NCBI RefSeq assembly: GCF_903994035.1
Contig: NZ_CAJEWB010000007.1
Span: forward strand, 24,628 to 88,627
Source of the DNA: Phocicoccus pinnipedialis
GTDB lineage: Bacteria > Bacillota > Bacilli > Staphylococcales > Salinicoccaceae
DNA: 64,000 bases
Direction of reading: 5' to 3'
The notes under the pieces were generated by a model that saw only the letters and a list, made by a program, of their open reading frames with translations, ran no database searches and had not been told where the DNA came from. Positions 25,197 through 33,337 of this stretch are shown one piece after another; within the stretch, counting starts at the first letter, position 1, and every line of letters begins with the position of its first letter. The position numbers were made by a program, and so were the translations under genes.

Positions 25197-26922
25197 ACGA
25201 TTATATAGTTACACGATAGGTGAGAGAAAAACACTAATATTCGGTATTTTCTTAAGTGCGGTTGGAGTAATACTCACTCTTCTTGGTCCGTTAATTTTGA
25301 AATTCATCATTGATAATTATATGCAAGAAGGTAATGTGGTTGCAAAAGGTATTGTAACTCTTGTACTAATTTACCTCGGAATTCAAATCGTTAACTCAGT
25401 TGTCTCATACTTCTCTCAAGTGGTCATTCAGACATCGTCGAGTCGTGTAATTCAAAAATTGAGACTAAAAGTATTTGATCACGTACAAAATTTACCTATA
25501 CGATATTTCGATAACTTGCCTGCAGGGAAGGTCGTGGCGAGAATCACGAATGATACAGAAGCGATTTTAGCGCTATTCACCTCAGCAGTACCAGTCATCC
25601 TCATCAGTGGATTTACAATTGTTGGTATCATCGGAGCGAGTTTCTTTGTCAGCTTCTACGCAGGTCTCGCAATGGTTGTAATAATACCTATTATCATAAT
25701 CTGGGTTTACTTATACAGAAAAGCATCGACGAAGCACAATAACATCAAACGTGAAAGAAACAGTGATATCAACGCGATGATCAACGAATCAATTAATGGT
25801 ATGCAAATCATTCAAGCGTTCAACAGAGAAGACACTGTGCTCGATGATTTCAGAAAAATAAATGAAGAATTCTACGACAGCTCAATGAAGATAGCGAAAA
25901 TCAACGCATTGACAAACCATAACTTAATTGAGACTTTGAGAAGTATTCTACTTATGATATTAGTGGTTGTATTTTCGAGTATTTTCTTAGATACAGGAAC
26001 TGCACTGACGGTCGGCTCAATGTATTTAATAATTGACTATTCAACGAAATTTATGGATCCACTATACAATATTGTAGGGATGCTCGACATCATTGAACAA
26101 GCACGTGTATCGACGAATAAAGTGTATGAATTACTTGATAAGCAAGTTGAAGATAACCAAGACGGTGTGCTGAATACATTCGCTGGAACGATTGAATTCG
26201 ATAACGTAAACTTTAGTTACGATGGTAAGACAAACGTGTTAAACAACATATCATTTAAAGTGAATCCAAACGAAACACTGGGGCTTGTGGGTCACACGGG
26301 GTCTGGAAAAAGTTCAATTATTAACCTTTTAATGAGATTCTATGATCCGACATCGGGTCGTATTTTATTCGACGATAAAAACATACTTACTCTGAATAAG
26401 CAATCCATGCGTCAACACATGTCCATCGTACTTCAAGATCCATTTATTTATTCAGGATCACTTCTGTACAATATTCGTATGAATAATATGGAAATCACTG
26501 AACATGAAGCGATAGATGCCCTCATTAAAGTTGGGGGAGCAAACATTCTTGATAAACTTGATAACGGCATTCATTCAGAACTCTCTGAGCGTGGTGCAAC
26601 GTTATCATTAGGTGAAAGACAGTTGATCTCATTTGCGAGAGCACTCGCGTTCAACCCGACGGTTTTAATATTAGATGAAGCCACATCAAACATTGATAGT
26701 GAGACAGAGATGATGATTCAAAATGCAATGGCAGTTGTTGCAAAAAATCGGACGACATTTATTATTGCACACCGATTATCTACAATTCAGAAAGCAGATC
26801 ATATCATCGTACTTGAAAAAGGTCGAATTATAGAAGAGGGTAATCACATCTCTCTCATGCAAGAAAATAAAAAATATGCTTCAATGTACTTAAAGCAAGT
26901 GACTAAAGAGAAGACACAGTGA
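25183..26922 (+). CDS. BmrD-like ABC exporter subunit (catalytic Glu intact)
   Basis: Partner of the previous subunit: six membrane helices and an NBD with Walker A GHTGSGKSS and Walker B LILDEATSNIDS, keeping the catalytic Glu. Its signature motif is altered to LSLGERQ. The altered signature and the partner's Asp belong to the same composite site, so the dimer has one active and one degenerate ATP site. 579 residues from ATG 25183 with GGGGTGA ahead; the longer upstream frame runs inside the partner gene. Drug substrates are not predictable. Confidence 0.85.
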   Translation: MKNFKRLYSYTIGERKTLIFGIFLSAVGVILTLLGPLILKFIIDNYMQEGNVVAKGIVTLVLIYLGIQIVNSVVSYFSQVVIQTSSSRVIQKLRLKVFDHVQNLPIRYFDNLPAGKVVARITNDTEAILALFTSAVPVILISGFTIVGIIGASFFVSFYAGLAMVVIIPIIIIWVYLYRKASTKHNNIKRERNSDINAMINESINGMQIIQAFNREDTVLDDFRKINEEFYDSSMKIAKINALTNHNLIETLRSILLMILVVVFSSIFLDTGTALTVGSMYLIIDYSTKFMDPLYNIVGMLDIIEQARVSTNKVYELLDKQVEDNQDGVLNTFAGTIEFDNVNFSYDGKTNVLNNISFKVNPNETLGLVGHTGSGKSSIINLLMRFYDPTSGRILFDDKNILTLNKQSMRQHMSIVLQDPFIYSGSLLYNIRMNNMEITEHEAIDALIKVGGANILDKLDNGIHSELSERGATLSLGERQLISFARALAFNPTVLILDEATSNIDSETEMMIQNAMAVVAKNRTTFIIAHRLSTIQKADHIIVLEKGRIIEEGNHISLMQENKKYASMYLKQVTKEKTQ

Positions 26923-27035
26923 ATATTACCTTTCATGAGAATCTTAAAATTGGCACAAAAGACCTGATCGAACTGGCTGTTACGCAGTCTCTTGTATCAT
27001 AGTTTGGTGTACTTGGATTTGGTTATTATAATTAA
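26919..27035 (+). pseudogene. possible remnant of a small gene after the exporter operon
   Basis: From the GTG at 26919, overlapping the exporter stop, a frame reads VNITFHENLKIGTKDL then IELAVTQSLVS, hits TAG at 27000 and continues in frame for ten more codons (FGVLGFGYYN). The first half resembles the N terminus of GNAT acetyltransferases (pattern FHENxKIxTxDLIEL), suggesting a truncated acetyltransferase, but the match is from memory and short. No ribosome site of its own. Confidence 0.25.
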
Positions 27036-27045
27036 TGAATAGCGT

Positions 27046-27081
27046 AAAAAAAGACAGTCATATAGATGTATGACTGTCTTT
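27046..27081. terminator. bidirectional terminator
   Basis: AAAGACAGTCATA (27050-27062) pairs perfectly with TATGACTGTCTTT (27069-27081); A run before, T-rich after. It ends both the exporter side and the natB-like gene. Confidence 0.88.
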
Positions 27082-27085
27082 GTCT

Positions 27086-28279
27086 TTATTTATTAAATAT
27101 TTTTTTAATTGATTTTACCATGCTACCTTCAGTGAGCAAGATGCTACGCTTATAAATATATGTTGTGAGCCAGATAATCAAAACGATTGAAATAGTCATT
27201 ATGACAATGCCAATATATTGTTCAGACATCGTTGTATCTGGGTCAATCATTCTAAGTGGCATCACGTAAGGTGTAAAGAATGGGAAATAGCTCGCCGATT
27301 TTACCAGTAGTGTGCCTGGTGTCGCAATGCTGAACATTGCGATGTAGAATCCGCCAATACTTAAGAAACTCAGTGGCATAATACTTTGTTGTAAATCTTC
27401 CATTCTAGAAACAAAGCTACCAAGCATTGCAGCGAGTGATAAATACAGTAGAAGTCCAAGAAGAAGATAAATGATACAAATTATAATTATCGGAATTGTG
27501 TCACTACTAAACTTTAGGTCAAACGCCTTAACCGCTTCATTAATATTACTTGTCTTAAATGCAATATATCCGCTGATTAAAAATATTAAAATTTGCGTCA
27601 ATGCACTTAAAATTATTGCAGAGACTTTCGCAACAAGGTGAGTTGTTGGAGACACGCTAGATACAATCATTTCAATAACGCGTGATGATTTTTCTTGTGC
27701 AATATCATTTGCAACTTGACCAGCGTATCCGATAATAATAAAAAACATAAGCATGAGAGTGACATACATGATCACCATGTTTGCTGGATTAATATCACCG
27801 AGTCCATCCTGAGATGCTTCTTCACTCGTAGTTTTAACAATTAAATCGGTTTTAGTGTTCAATTCTGCAATTGCTTCAGGAGTGATATTATTTTCCTGCA
27901 TCACTAACGTCTGATGAAGTTGATCAAGGGTGTTTTGAATCGCGTTTTTATCGTCACTAGACAATTCAGCCTCTGTGTTGACTTCAGAGTGTAGTGTGTG
28001 TTGATCCCGCTCAATGATTAGTGTATTGGATGAATCTTCTGTTATTTTGATTGTCTCTGAGTTATTAGGTAATAAGGTTTCGAAACCTACCTTTAATTTC
28101 GGTTCAGCTTGAACCGTAATCGTATTAATTTCTTCGGATTTATTAAACATATCAATAATGATATTAAAGTTAAATCCTAAAAAGATAAGTGCGACTGAGA
28201 TTAAGGTAGTGAAAATATATGCTTTTGCTTTTACTTTCTGCATGTATGCGCTTACTAAAATCATTAAAAATTTATTCAT
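27086..28279 (-). CDS. ABC-2 type permease (NatB/YhaP-like)
   Basis: 397-residue membrane subunit of an ABC-2 exporter: one N-terminal helix, a large extracellular domain (about residues 45-165), then five or six helices at the C-terminal half, including VANDIAQEKSSRVIEMIVSS, the conserved E-K/R-S loop of NatB proteins. In Bacillus NatAB exports sodium; here the substrate is unknown. Its ATG overlaps the stop of the ATPase gene (TAATG), so the two subunits are made together. Confidence 0.85.
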   Translation of the reverse strand: MNKFLMILVSAYMQKVKAKAYIFTTLISVALIFLGFNFNIIIDMFNKSEEINTITVQAEPKLKVGFETLLPNNSETIKITEDSSNTLIIERDQHTLHSEVNTEAELSSDDKNAIQNTLDQLHQTLVMQENNITPEAIAELNTKTDLIVKTTSEEASQDGLGDINPANMVIMYVTLMLMFFIIIGYAGQVANDIAQEKSSRVIEMIVSSVSPTTHLVAKVSAIILSALTQILIFLISGYIAFKTSNINEAVKAFDLKFSSDTIPIIIICIIYLLLGLLLYLSLAAMLGSFVSRMEDLQQSIMPLSFLSIGGFYIAMFSIATPGTLLVKSASYFPFFTPYVMPLRMIDPDTTMSEQYIGIVIMTISIVLIIWLTTYIYKRSILLTEGSMVKSIKKIFNK

Positions 28280-29172
28280 TAATTTTTACCAACTTTCTCT
28301 ATGAATATTTCGTTAAGTGTAGGATCTTCCACGCTAATTTTTTTGAAATATCCGAGCGAAGAGATTGTCTCGTAAATATCTTTTGCATACGATTCTTCAG
28401 CAATTTTTAAAATGACTGTTTCATTCATTTTAGTGTATTCAAGTACACCTGGTGCATTTTCTAAAAATGCGAGATCATAGTTTCCTACAATCGTCATACG
28501 CTTTTCTTTATAGGATCGTTTAATATCTGAAATTTTTCCACTCAGCACTTGTTTGCCTTTGTTTAAAATACAAATAGATTCGCATAGTTCTTCTACATGT
28601 TCCATTCTATGGGAGCTAAAGATAATTGTCGCTCCATTTTTATTCAGTTCTTTTACAGCTTCTTTAAGTAATTCTACGTTTACAGGATCGAGCCCCGAAA
28701 AAGGTTCGTCTAATATGATAAGTTTCGGATTATGGATAATTGAAGCAATCAATTGAATTTTTTGTTGATTTCCTTTAGATAAACTCCCGATCTTCTTTGA
28801 AAAGTTCTCAGAAACATCAAATCTTTTTAACCAGTATTTTAATGCGTCTTTAGAGTCTTTTTGACTCATACCTTTAAGACGACCGAGATAAGTGACTTGC
28901 TCTTCTACCGTAAGTTTTGGATGCAATCCACGGTCTTCAGGCAGATAACCAATCATATCTGTTACGTCATAGTTAATATGTTTGTCATTCCAAGTAATTG
29001 AGCCAGATGTCGGTTTAAGTAAGTTTAATATCATTCGAAAAGTTGTTGTTTTCCCAGCGCCGTTACCACCTAGAAATCCGTACATTTCACCTTGTTCAAC
29101 ATGTAGAGAGAGATCATCAACAGCAGTGTGCTCATTAAATCTCATCGTGAGGTTTTTAATAGAAAGTCCCAT
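28279..29172 (-). CDS. ABC transporter ATP-binding protein (NatA/YhaQ-like)
   Basis: 297-residue ATPase with Walker A GGNGAGKTT at about residues 34-42, signature LSKGNQQK, Walker B LIILDEPFSGLD and a C-terminal DUF4162-like region, typical of the NatA/drrA group. The signature LSKGNQQ in place of LSGGQ is common in this group. Partner of the permease encoded just downstream. Confidence 0.9.
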   Translation of the reverse strand: MGLSIKNLTMRFNEHTAVDDLSLHVEQGEMYGFLGGNGAGKTTTFRMILNLLKPTSGSITWNDKHINYDVTDMIGYLPEDRGLHPKLTVEEQVTYLGRLKGMSQKDSKDALKYWLKRFDVSENFSKKIGSLSKGNQQKIQLIASIIHNPKLIILDEPFSGLDPVNVELLKEAVKELNKNGATIIFSSHRMEHVEELCESICILNKGKQVLSGKISDIKRSYKEKRMTIVGNYDLAFLENAPGVLEYTKMNETVILKIAEESYAKDIYETISSLGYFKKISVEDPTLNEIFIEKVGKN

Positions 29173-29257
29173 GTGTTCACTCCTTTAAGTTATTTTGAGA
29201 ATATCATAATATAAAAATATATGATATAGTTTTAGAAATATAGATTGGAGAAAAAAC

Positions 29258-29812
29258 GTGCAAATATTGTTAGAAGCATTTAAACCAATTATCCCAATAT
29301 TTATCATTACCTTGATGGTATTTTTGTTTGTTTTAATGTTCATCAACTACAAAATAGGCTATAGACTCAATAATTTTAAACGCATCTTGTTGTTCGTCAC
29401 GTATTTTGGTCTTATCATGACGATTGTTGGGATATTCTTAGTAACAATGATGCCAACATCAATAGAGAATAATTCCTTGAACTTAAAACCATTCTCAACC
29501 ATACAAGATTTATTAAACTTTGCGACTAGAGAAGCGATATTTAACAACATTATCATGAACATTGTTTTGTTCATGCCATTTGGTTTCTTCATGTATTTGG
29601 CATTAAGGAGAGAATTACTTGTATCCTTAATTGGTATGAGTTTGTCAGTTCTAGTAGAAACTTTGCAGTTTATTTTTCCTATTGGGCGCACATCTAACAT
29701 AGATGATGTTATTTTAAATGTAATCGGTACGATTATTGGTATAATCATAGGAGTAATATTTTTAAAAATAGAACAAATATATGACTTATATTTTGGTAGG
29801 AAGAGCGAATGA
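29258..29812 (+). CDS. VanZ family membrane protein
   Basis: 184 residues with four or five membrane segments and the VanZ core: NIIMNIVLFMPFGFFMYLAL, ETLQFIFPIGRTSNIDDVI and NVIGTIIGIIIGV. VanZ lends low-level teicoplanin resistance in enterococci; most chromosomal homologs have no proven role. Start is GTG at 29258 with TTGGAG eight bases ahead. Overlaps the next gene by 4 bases (ATGA). Confidence 0.85.
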   Translation: MQILLEAFKPIIPIFIITLMVFLFVLMFINYKIGYRLNNFKRILLFVTYFGLIMTIVGIFLVTMMPTSIENNSLNLKPFSTIQDLLNFATREAIFNNIIMNIVLFMPFGFFMYLALRRELLVSLIGMSLSVLVETLQFIFPIGRTSNIDDVILNVIGTIIGIIIGVIFLKIEQIYDLYFGRKSE

Positions 29813-30726
29813 AAAAATTAATTATGATGAGTATGCTCACGGTAACGCTGGGACTTAGTGCATGTAGCACATATCAAGAAGTGAGTGTTAATGAAGAAGA
29901 AAATAAAAGAACAATAACAGTAGAACAGGCAGGAGAACTAGAAATACCGCTAGATGTTGAACGCGCGCTGTTATTTCGCGCAACAGATCCACTGAACGCA
30001 CACTTGCTTGGTGTAGAGCCTGCGGGTATCAATGAAATTCTAATAAATAATAAATATATACAAGATAATCTGAGTGATGTGGAATTCATTAAACCAGGTG
30101 ATATAGAAAAAATAGAAACGATAGATCCAGACTTAATCATCACTTATGCACCAGACGATTATTCAAAAGATTATGTGGATATCGCACCAACGATTGAAAT
30201 GATTTACAACTCGAGCTTCTTAAGTCCATATAAAAAGCGCGTTTATTTGACGCACTTCTATCATCTGGGTGTTATGTTAAATAAAGAGGAAGAAGCGAAA
30301 GAGAAAATTGATGATTGGTTCATGAAAATGTCTGAGTTAAAACGTGAATTACCATTTGACGCGAAAGAATTTGACGCGGTTGTATTAACTGAGATAGATG
30401 GTGGATACCAGATTGTTCCGAAGTTTGGTAGTTTCGGTACTGAAGCAGTCTATGATGTGCTTGAGTTTAATCTAAATAAAGAAGCGAAGCGTCTCATGGA
30501 AAACAATGCGACAACGATTGATTCATTAGATTCTTTAAAAGATTTTGAAACGGACTATGTGTTTCTAAGTTCTAACAAAGATCAAACCCAGTTAAGTGAA
30601 CAAGTGAAGAATGAAACAGGAATTGATGAATCACATATTATAATATTGAATCTTGATGATTATAGAACAAACGATTTAATTTCTATAGAAGGTCAAACAA
30701 AAGATATAATTGAAATAATTAAATAA
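29809..30726 (+). CDS. iron-siderophore-type substrate-binding lipoprotein
   Basis: 305-residue exported lipoprotein: signal MKKLIMMSMLTVTLGLSAC with lipobox LSAC (Cys19), then a FhuD/FecB-type periplasmic-binding fold (RALLFRATDPLNAHLLGVEP and IETIDPDLIITYAP are characteristic). It would capture ferric siderophore or haem-like ligands at the cell surface, but no permease or ATPase is adjacent, so it must share a transporter encoded elsewhere. Coupled to the VanZ-like gene; no Fur box was identified. Ends in a strong terminator. Confidence 0.82.
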   Translation: MKKLIMMSMLTVTLGLSACSTYQEVSVNEEENKRTITVEQAGELEIPLDVERALLFRATDPLNAHLLGVEPAGINEILINNKYIQDNLSDVEFIKPGDIEKIETIDPDLIITYAPDDYSKDYVDIAPTIEMIYNSSFLSPYKKRVYLTHFYHLGVMLNKEEEAKEKIDDWFMKMSELKRELPFDAKEFDAVVLTEIDGGYQIVPKFGSFGTEAVYDVLEFNLNKEAKRLMENNATTIDSLDSLKDFETDYVFLSSNKDQTQLSEQVKNETGIDESHIIILNLDDYRTNDLISIEGQTKDIIEIIK

Positions 30727-30730
30727 CTCA

Positions 30731-30767
30731 AAAGACTTTAAAACGTGATTTTAAAGTCTTTTTTTTG
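30731..30767 (+). terminator. terminator of the lipoprotein gene
   Basis: AAAGACTTTAAAA (30731-30743) pairs with TTTTAAAGTCTTT, then a run of T. Confidence 0.88.
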
Positions 30768-30793
30768 TACACTTTAGTAAATGAGGTGAAACA

Positions 30794-31654
30794 ATGAAAG
30801 TATTACCAGAAGATTTTGCAAAGCTTTTTAATAAAAGAAATTTTAATATATTATATCTAGCATTAACAAGTGATTACAAGGCACTCATGAGTGAAGAAGA
30901 GTTCGTTACTTATGCGAATGATTTTAAGAATAATAGTGGGGATTTTGAGCTGAAATTTCATAACTCAATTCACTATAAGATAGACAGATATTGTTTTATA
31001 GATGATAAAGGCCATCATATGATTACTGCTGTGTTTAATCAAAATGGTGAAATTGGTGGCATTCAATTTGATTTACATGAACAGTTTGAAACGGATAATG
31101 ACTATACTAAAAATAAATTTAAGTTTCCAATCAATGACGACTGGTTCGTATTATGGGGTGGAACGAATGCATTTTTAAACTATCATTACCCGTTTAAAAA
31201 TCAACGCTACGCATATGATTTAATTCAGTCGATCTCTGGACATGCGCACAACGGTCTTGAGACGAAGATATCAAGCTATTTTACTTACGGTAAAGACGTA
31301 GTTGCACCGTTAAAAGGTGAAGTCGTAGACGTGTATTTACACCAGCCAGATAATTTTATTGGGATACCGAATATGGATCAACCGATGGGGAATGCAGTTG
31401 TCATTAAACATGAACATGATGAGTACAGCATGGTTGCACACTTACAAGCAGGCAGCATTATAGTTAGGGTAGGGGACATAGTTGAACAAGGTGACTTACT
31501 CGGACAAGCCGGGAATAGTGGTGCATCAAATGAACCTCATCTCCACTTCCAAGTTACAGATGGTAGAGATTTAATTGAATCAAAATCATTACGAATTAGA
31601 TTTGAGGATTACAAAGAAGACCCCGTTCAAGCAGAAACTGTTAGGGGTGTATAA
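30794..31654 (+). CDS. M23-family metallopeptidase-like protein without signal peptide
   Basis: N-terminal domain of about 100 residues (DUF3887-like: an alpha/beta region around FAKLFNKRNFNILYLALTSD) followed by an M23/LytM domain (about 140-275) with KDVVAPLKGEVVDVY, GNAVVIKHEHDEYSMVAHLQ and the catalytic HLH in EPHLHFQVTD. The first zinc motif, normally HxxxD, reads His-Asn-Gly-Leu-Glu, so Asp is replaced by Glu. No signal peptide or membrane segment is visible, unusual for a cell-wall hydrolase. It may bind rather than cleave peptidoglycan, or be exported another way. Confidence 0.75.
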   Translation: MKVLPEDFAKLFNKRNFNILYLALTSDYKALMSEEEFVTYANDFKNNSGDFELKFHNSIHYKIDRYCFIDDKGHHMITAVFNQNGEIGGIQFDLHEQFETDNDYTKNKFKFPINDDWFVLWGGTNAFLNYHYPFKNQRYAYDLIQSISGHAHNGLETKISSYFTYGKDVVAPLKGEVVDVYLHQPDNFIGIPNMDQPMGNAVVIKHEHDEYSMVAHLQAGSIIVRVGDIVEQGDLLGQAGNSGASNEPHLHFQVTDGRDLIESKSLRIRFEDYKEDPVQAETVRGV

Positions 31655-31671
31655 CCATATTAAAATCTATT

Positions 31672-32745
31672 TTGTCTGTGCTTTTCGTCAGTACGATTAC
31701 AGCTGCAAGCACAGGATTATCAAGCATTGGTGCAAATAACTTAATTGATTGGTCTCCGATAAAATCATTTAATTTTAGAGCGACAGGAGACATTTTAGTA
31801 CACGATTATTTATATGAAGATGTGCAGCAAGAAGATGGTAGCTATGAATTTAAATCCAGAGTTGAGTCGATAGAGCCATATCTTAAAGATGCTGATTTTG
31901 TGTATATAAACCAAGAAACACCAATAGGTGGGGAAGAGCTCGGGTTAAGTGGATATCCAACGTTTAACGCACCCACTGAAGTGGCCGATCTTCTGGAATA
32001 TTTACAGGCGGATGTTGTAAACCTAGCTAATAATCATATTTTGGATAGAAGTACTGAAGGTGTTTTAAAGACCATAGAACGACTACAGGAACGTGGTATT
32101 GATTATATCGGAGCAAATATCTCAGAAGGAGATAGGAATCGTCAACGTGTGTTTAACGTGAATGGTATTAAAGTTGGGATGAACGGTTATACATATGGTA
32201 CGAACGGCATTGAAACGCCTCCTGGACAAGGTTATCTGGTGAATTATGATTATTTTGATTTAATTTTAGAAGATATTGAAAAGCTGAAAGAAGTTTCTGA
32301 TGTACAAATTATCAGTATGCATAGAGGTGTGGAGTATGCAGATTTCCCTGAAGAAATAGACCGCAGTATGTATGAGCAGATTGCTGAAGCGGGTATTGAT
32401 TTAATTATTGCATCACATCCACATACATTACAACCGGTTGATATTTACACGACATCAGATGGTAGAGAAGTGCCGATTGCCTATTCAATGTCAAATTTCT
32501 TTAGTGCACAACAAAGTTTGAATACCAAAATCGGTGGAATTTTTGAATTTGAAGTCAAAAAAATTGGCACCACATTAATGGTACCAAAAGTAAGGTTCAT
32601 GCCTACTTATGTAAGGAGTAATGAGTACACAAATTTCTACCTCATGCCTTTAAAAGATGTAGATATGCCAGACGTATATAAAGACGTAGAATCACATATG
32701 AAGTCTTATACTGATAAAATAGAAGTAGTACCTTATTTAAAATAG
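31672..32745 (+). CDS. CapA family exported phosphatase-like protein
   Basis: 357 residues, PGA_cap/CapA metallophosphatase fold: FRATGDILVHD, NQETPIGGEELGLSGYPTFN, VVNLANNHILDRS, SMHRGVEY and IASHPHTLQPV are its conserved metal-site motifs. Related to the CapA protein of poly-gamma-glutamate export, but no capBC genes are here. The start is doubtful: the first standard start, TTG 31672, is 24 bases from the AGGGG ribosome site, whereas an ATA codon at 31657 is at the right distance and would add a basic residue that completes a signal peptide. Confidence 0.82.
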   Translation: MSVLFVSTITAASTGLSSIGANNLIDWSPIKSFNFRATGDILVHDYLYEDVQQEDGSYEFKSRVESIEPYLKDADFVYINQETPIGGEELGLSGYPTFNAPTEVADLLEYLQADVVNLANNHILDRSTEGVLKTIERLQERGIDYIGANISEGDRNRQRVFNVNGIKVGMNGYTYGTNGIETPPGQGYLVNYDYFDLILEDIEKLKEVSDVQIISMHRGVEYADFPEEIDRSMYEQIAEAGIDLIIASHPHTLQPVDIYTTSDGREVPIAYSMSNFFSAQQSLNTKIGGIFEFEVKKIGTTLMVPKVRFMPTYVRSNEYTNFYLMPLKDVDMPDVYKDVESHMKSYTDKIEVVPYLK

Positions 32746-32925
32746 CTACTCATCGTATTCTCTTTTGAAAATAGTTGAAAGAGAGTATAGTCCGATGAGA
32801 ATAAATAGTAATATAATAACAACTTTTAATAGACCGGCAAAATGTGGCGCTAGAAAATAATATATTGCACCGAGTGCGATGATAATGAGTAGGACGTTAA
32901 ATGATTTTTGTAGTTCTATTTTCAT
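32746..32925 (-). CDS. small hypothetical membrane protein
   Basis: 59 residues, MKIELQKSFNVLLIIIALGA onward, with two membrane segments (about 8-27 and 32-50). The ATG at 32923-32925 follows AGGTGAT; the open frame extends 38 codons upstream but without a ribosome site and with a composition unlike the rest. Its end abuts the capA-like gene with no space for a terminator. Family not recognised. Confidence 0.6.
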   Translation of the reverse strand: MKIELQKSFNVLLIIIALGAIYYFLAPHFAGLLKVVIILLFILIGLYSLSTIFKREYDE

Positions 32926-32982
32926 AGGATCACCTGTTTTGTCTTTTAAATATATTTTAGCATAGATTGAAAGGAAGTCATT

Positions 32983-33327
32983 ATGACCAACACGACTCGC
33001 AATAAAAATAAGATTGGCGTGTGTCCATATTGTAAGCATGAATGGACATATAAAGAGCGTTTGCTTGGTTATGTAATTAAGCCAAGATCTAGAACGAAAT
33101 GTCCAAAGTGTGGAGAATATCTAGAACCGTCAACTATGACGATGGTATACGAATATCTGGCAATCACTCTCGTGTTGATATTTGTGATATTTATAATCCC
33201 ACAAGCACCGTGGCTACACTGGACGAAGGTGCTTTTGAGTGCAGCACTGTTATTACCATTAATCTTTATCTTCATACCATTCAGTGTGAGGTTCGAGAAA
33301 CAAGTTTATAATGTGAAAAAGAAATGA
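32983..33327 (+). CDS. membrane protein with paired CxxC zinc-ribbon (TIGR04104-like)
   Basis: 114 residues. The N-terminal half has two CxxC knuckles, CPYCKHEWTYKERL and KCPKCGEYLEP, about 20 residues apart, the pattern of the cxxc_20_cxxc family; the C-terminal half has two membrane helices (about 56-75 and 82-100). Probably a zinc-ribbon protein anchored in the membrane; function unknown. AAAGGAAG precedes the ATG. Confidence 0.75.
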   Translation: MTNTTRNKNKIGVCPYCKHEWTYKERLLGYVIKPRSRTKCPKCGEYLEPSTMTMVYEYLAITLVLIFVIFIIPQAPWLHWTKVLLSAALLLPLIFIFIPFSVRFEKQVYNVKKK

Positions 33328-33337
33328 GTGATACTTC

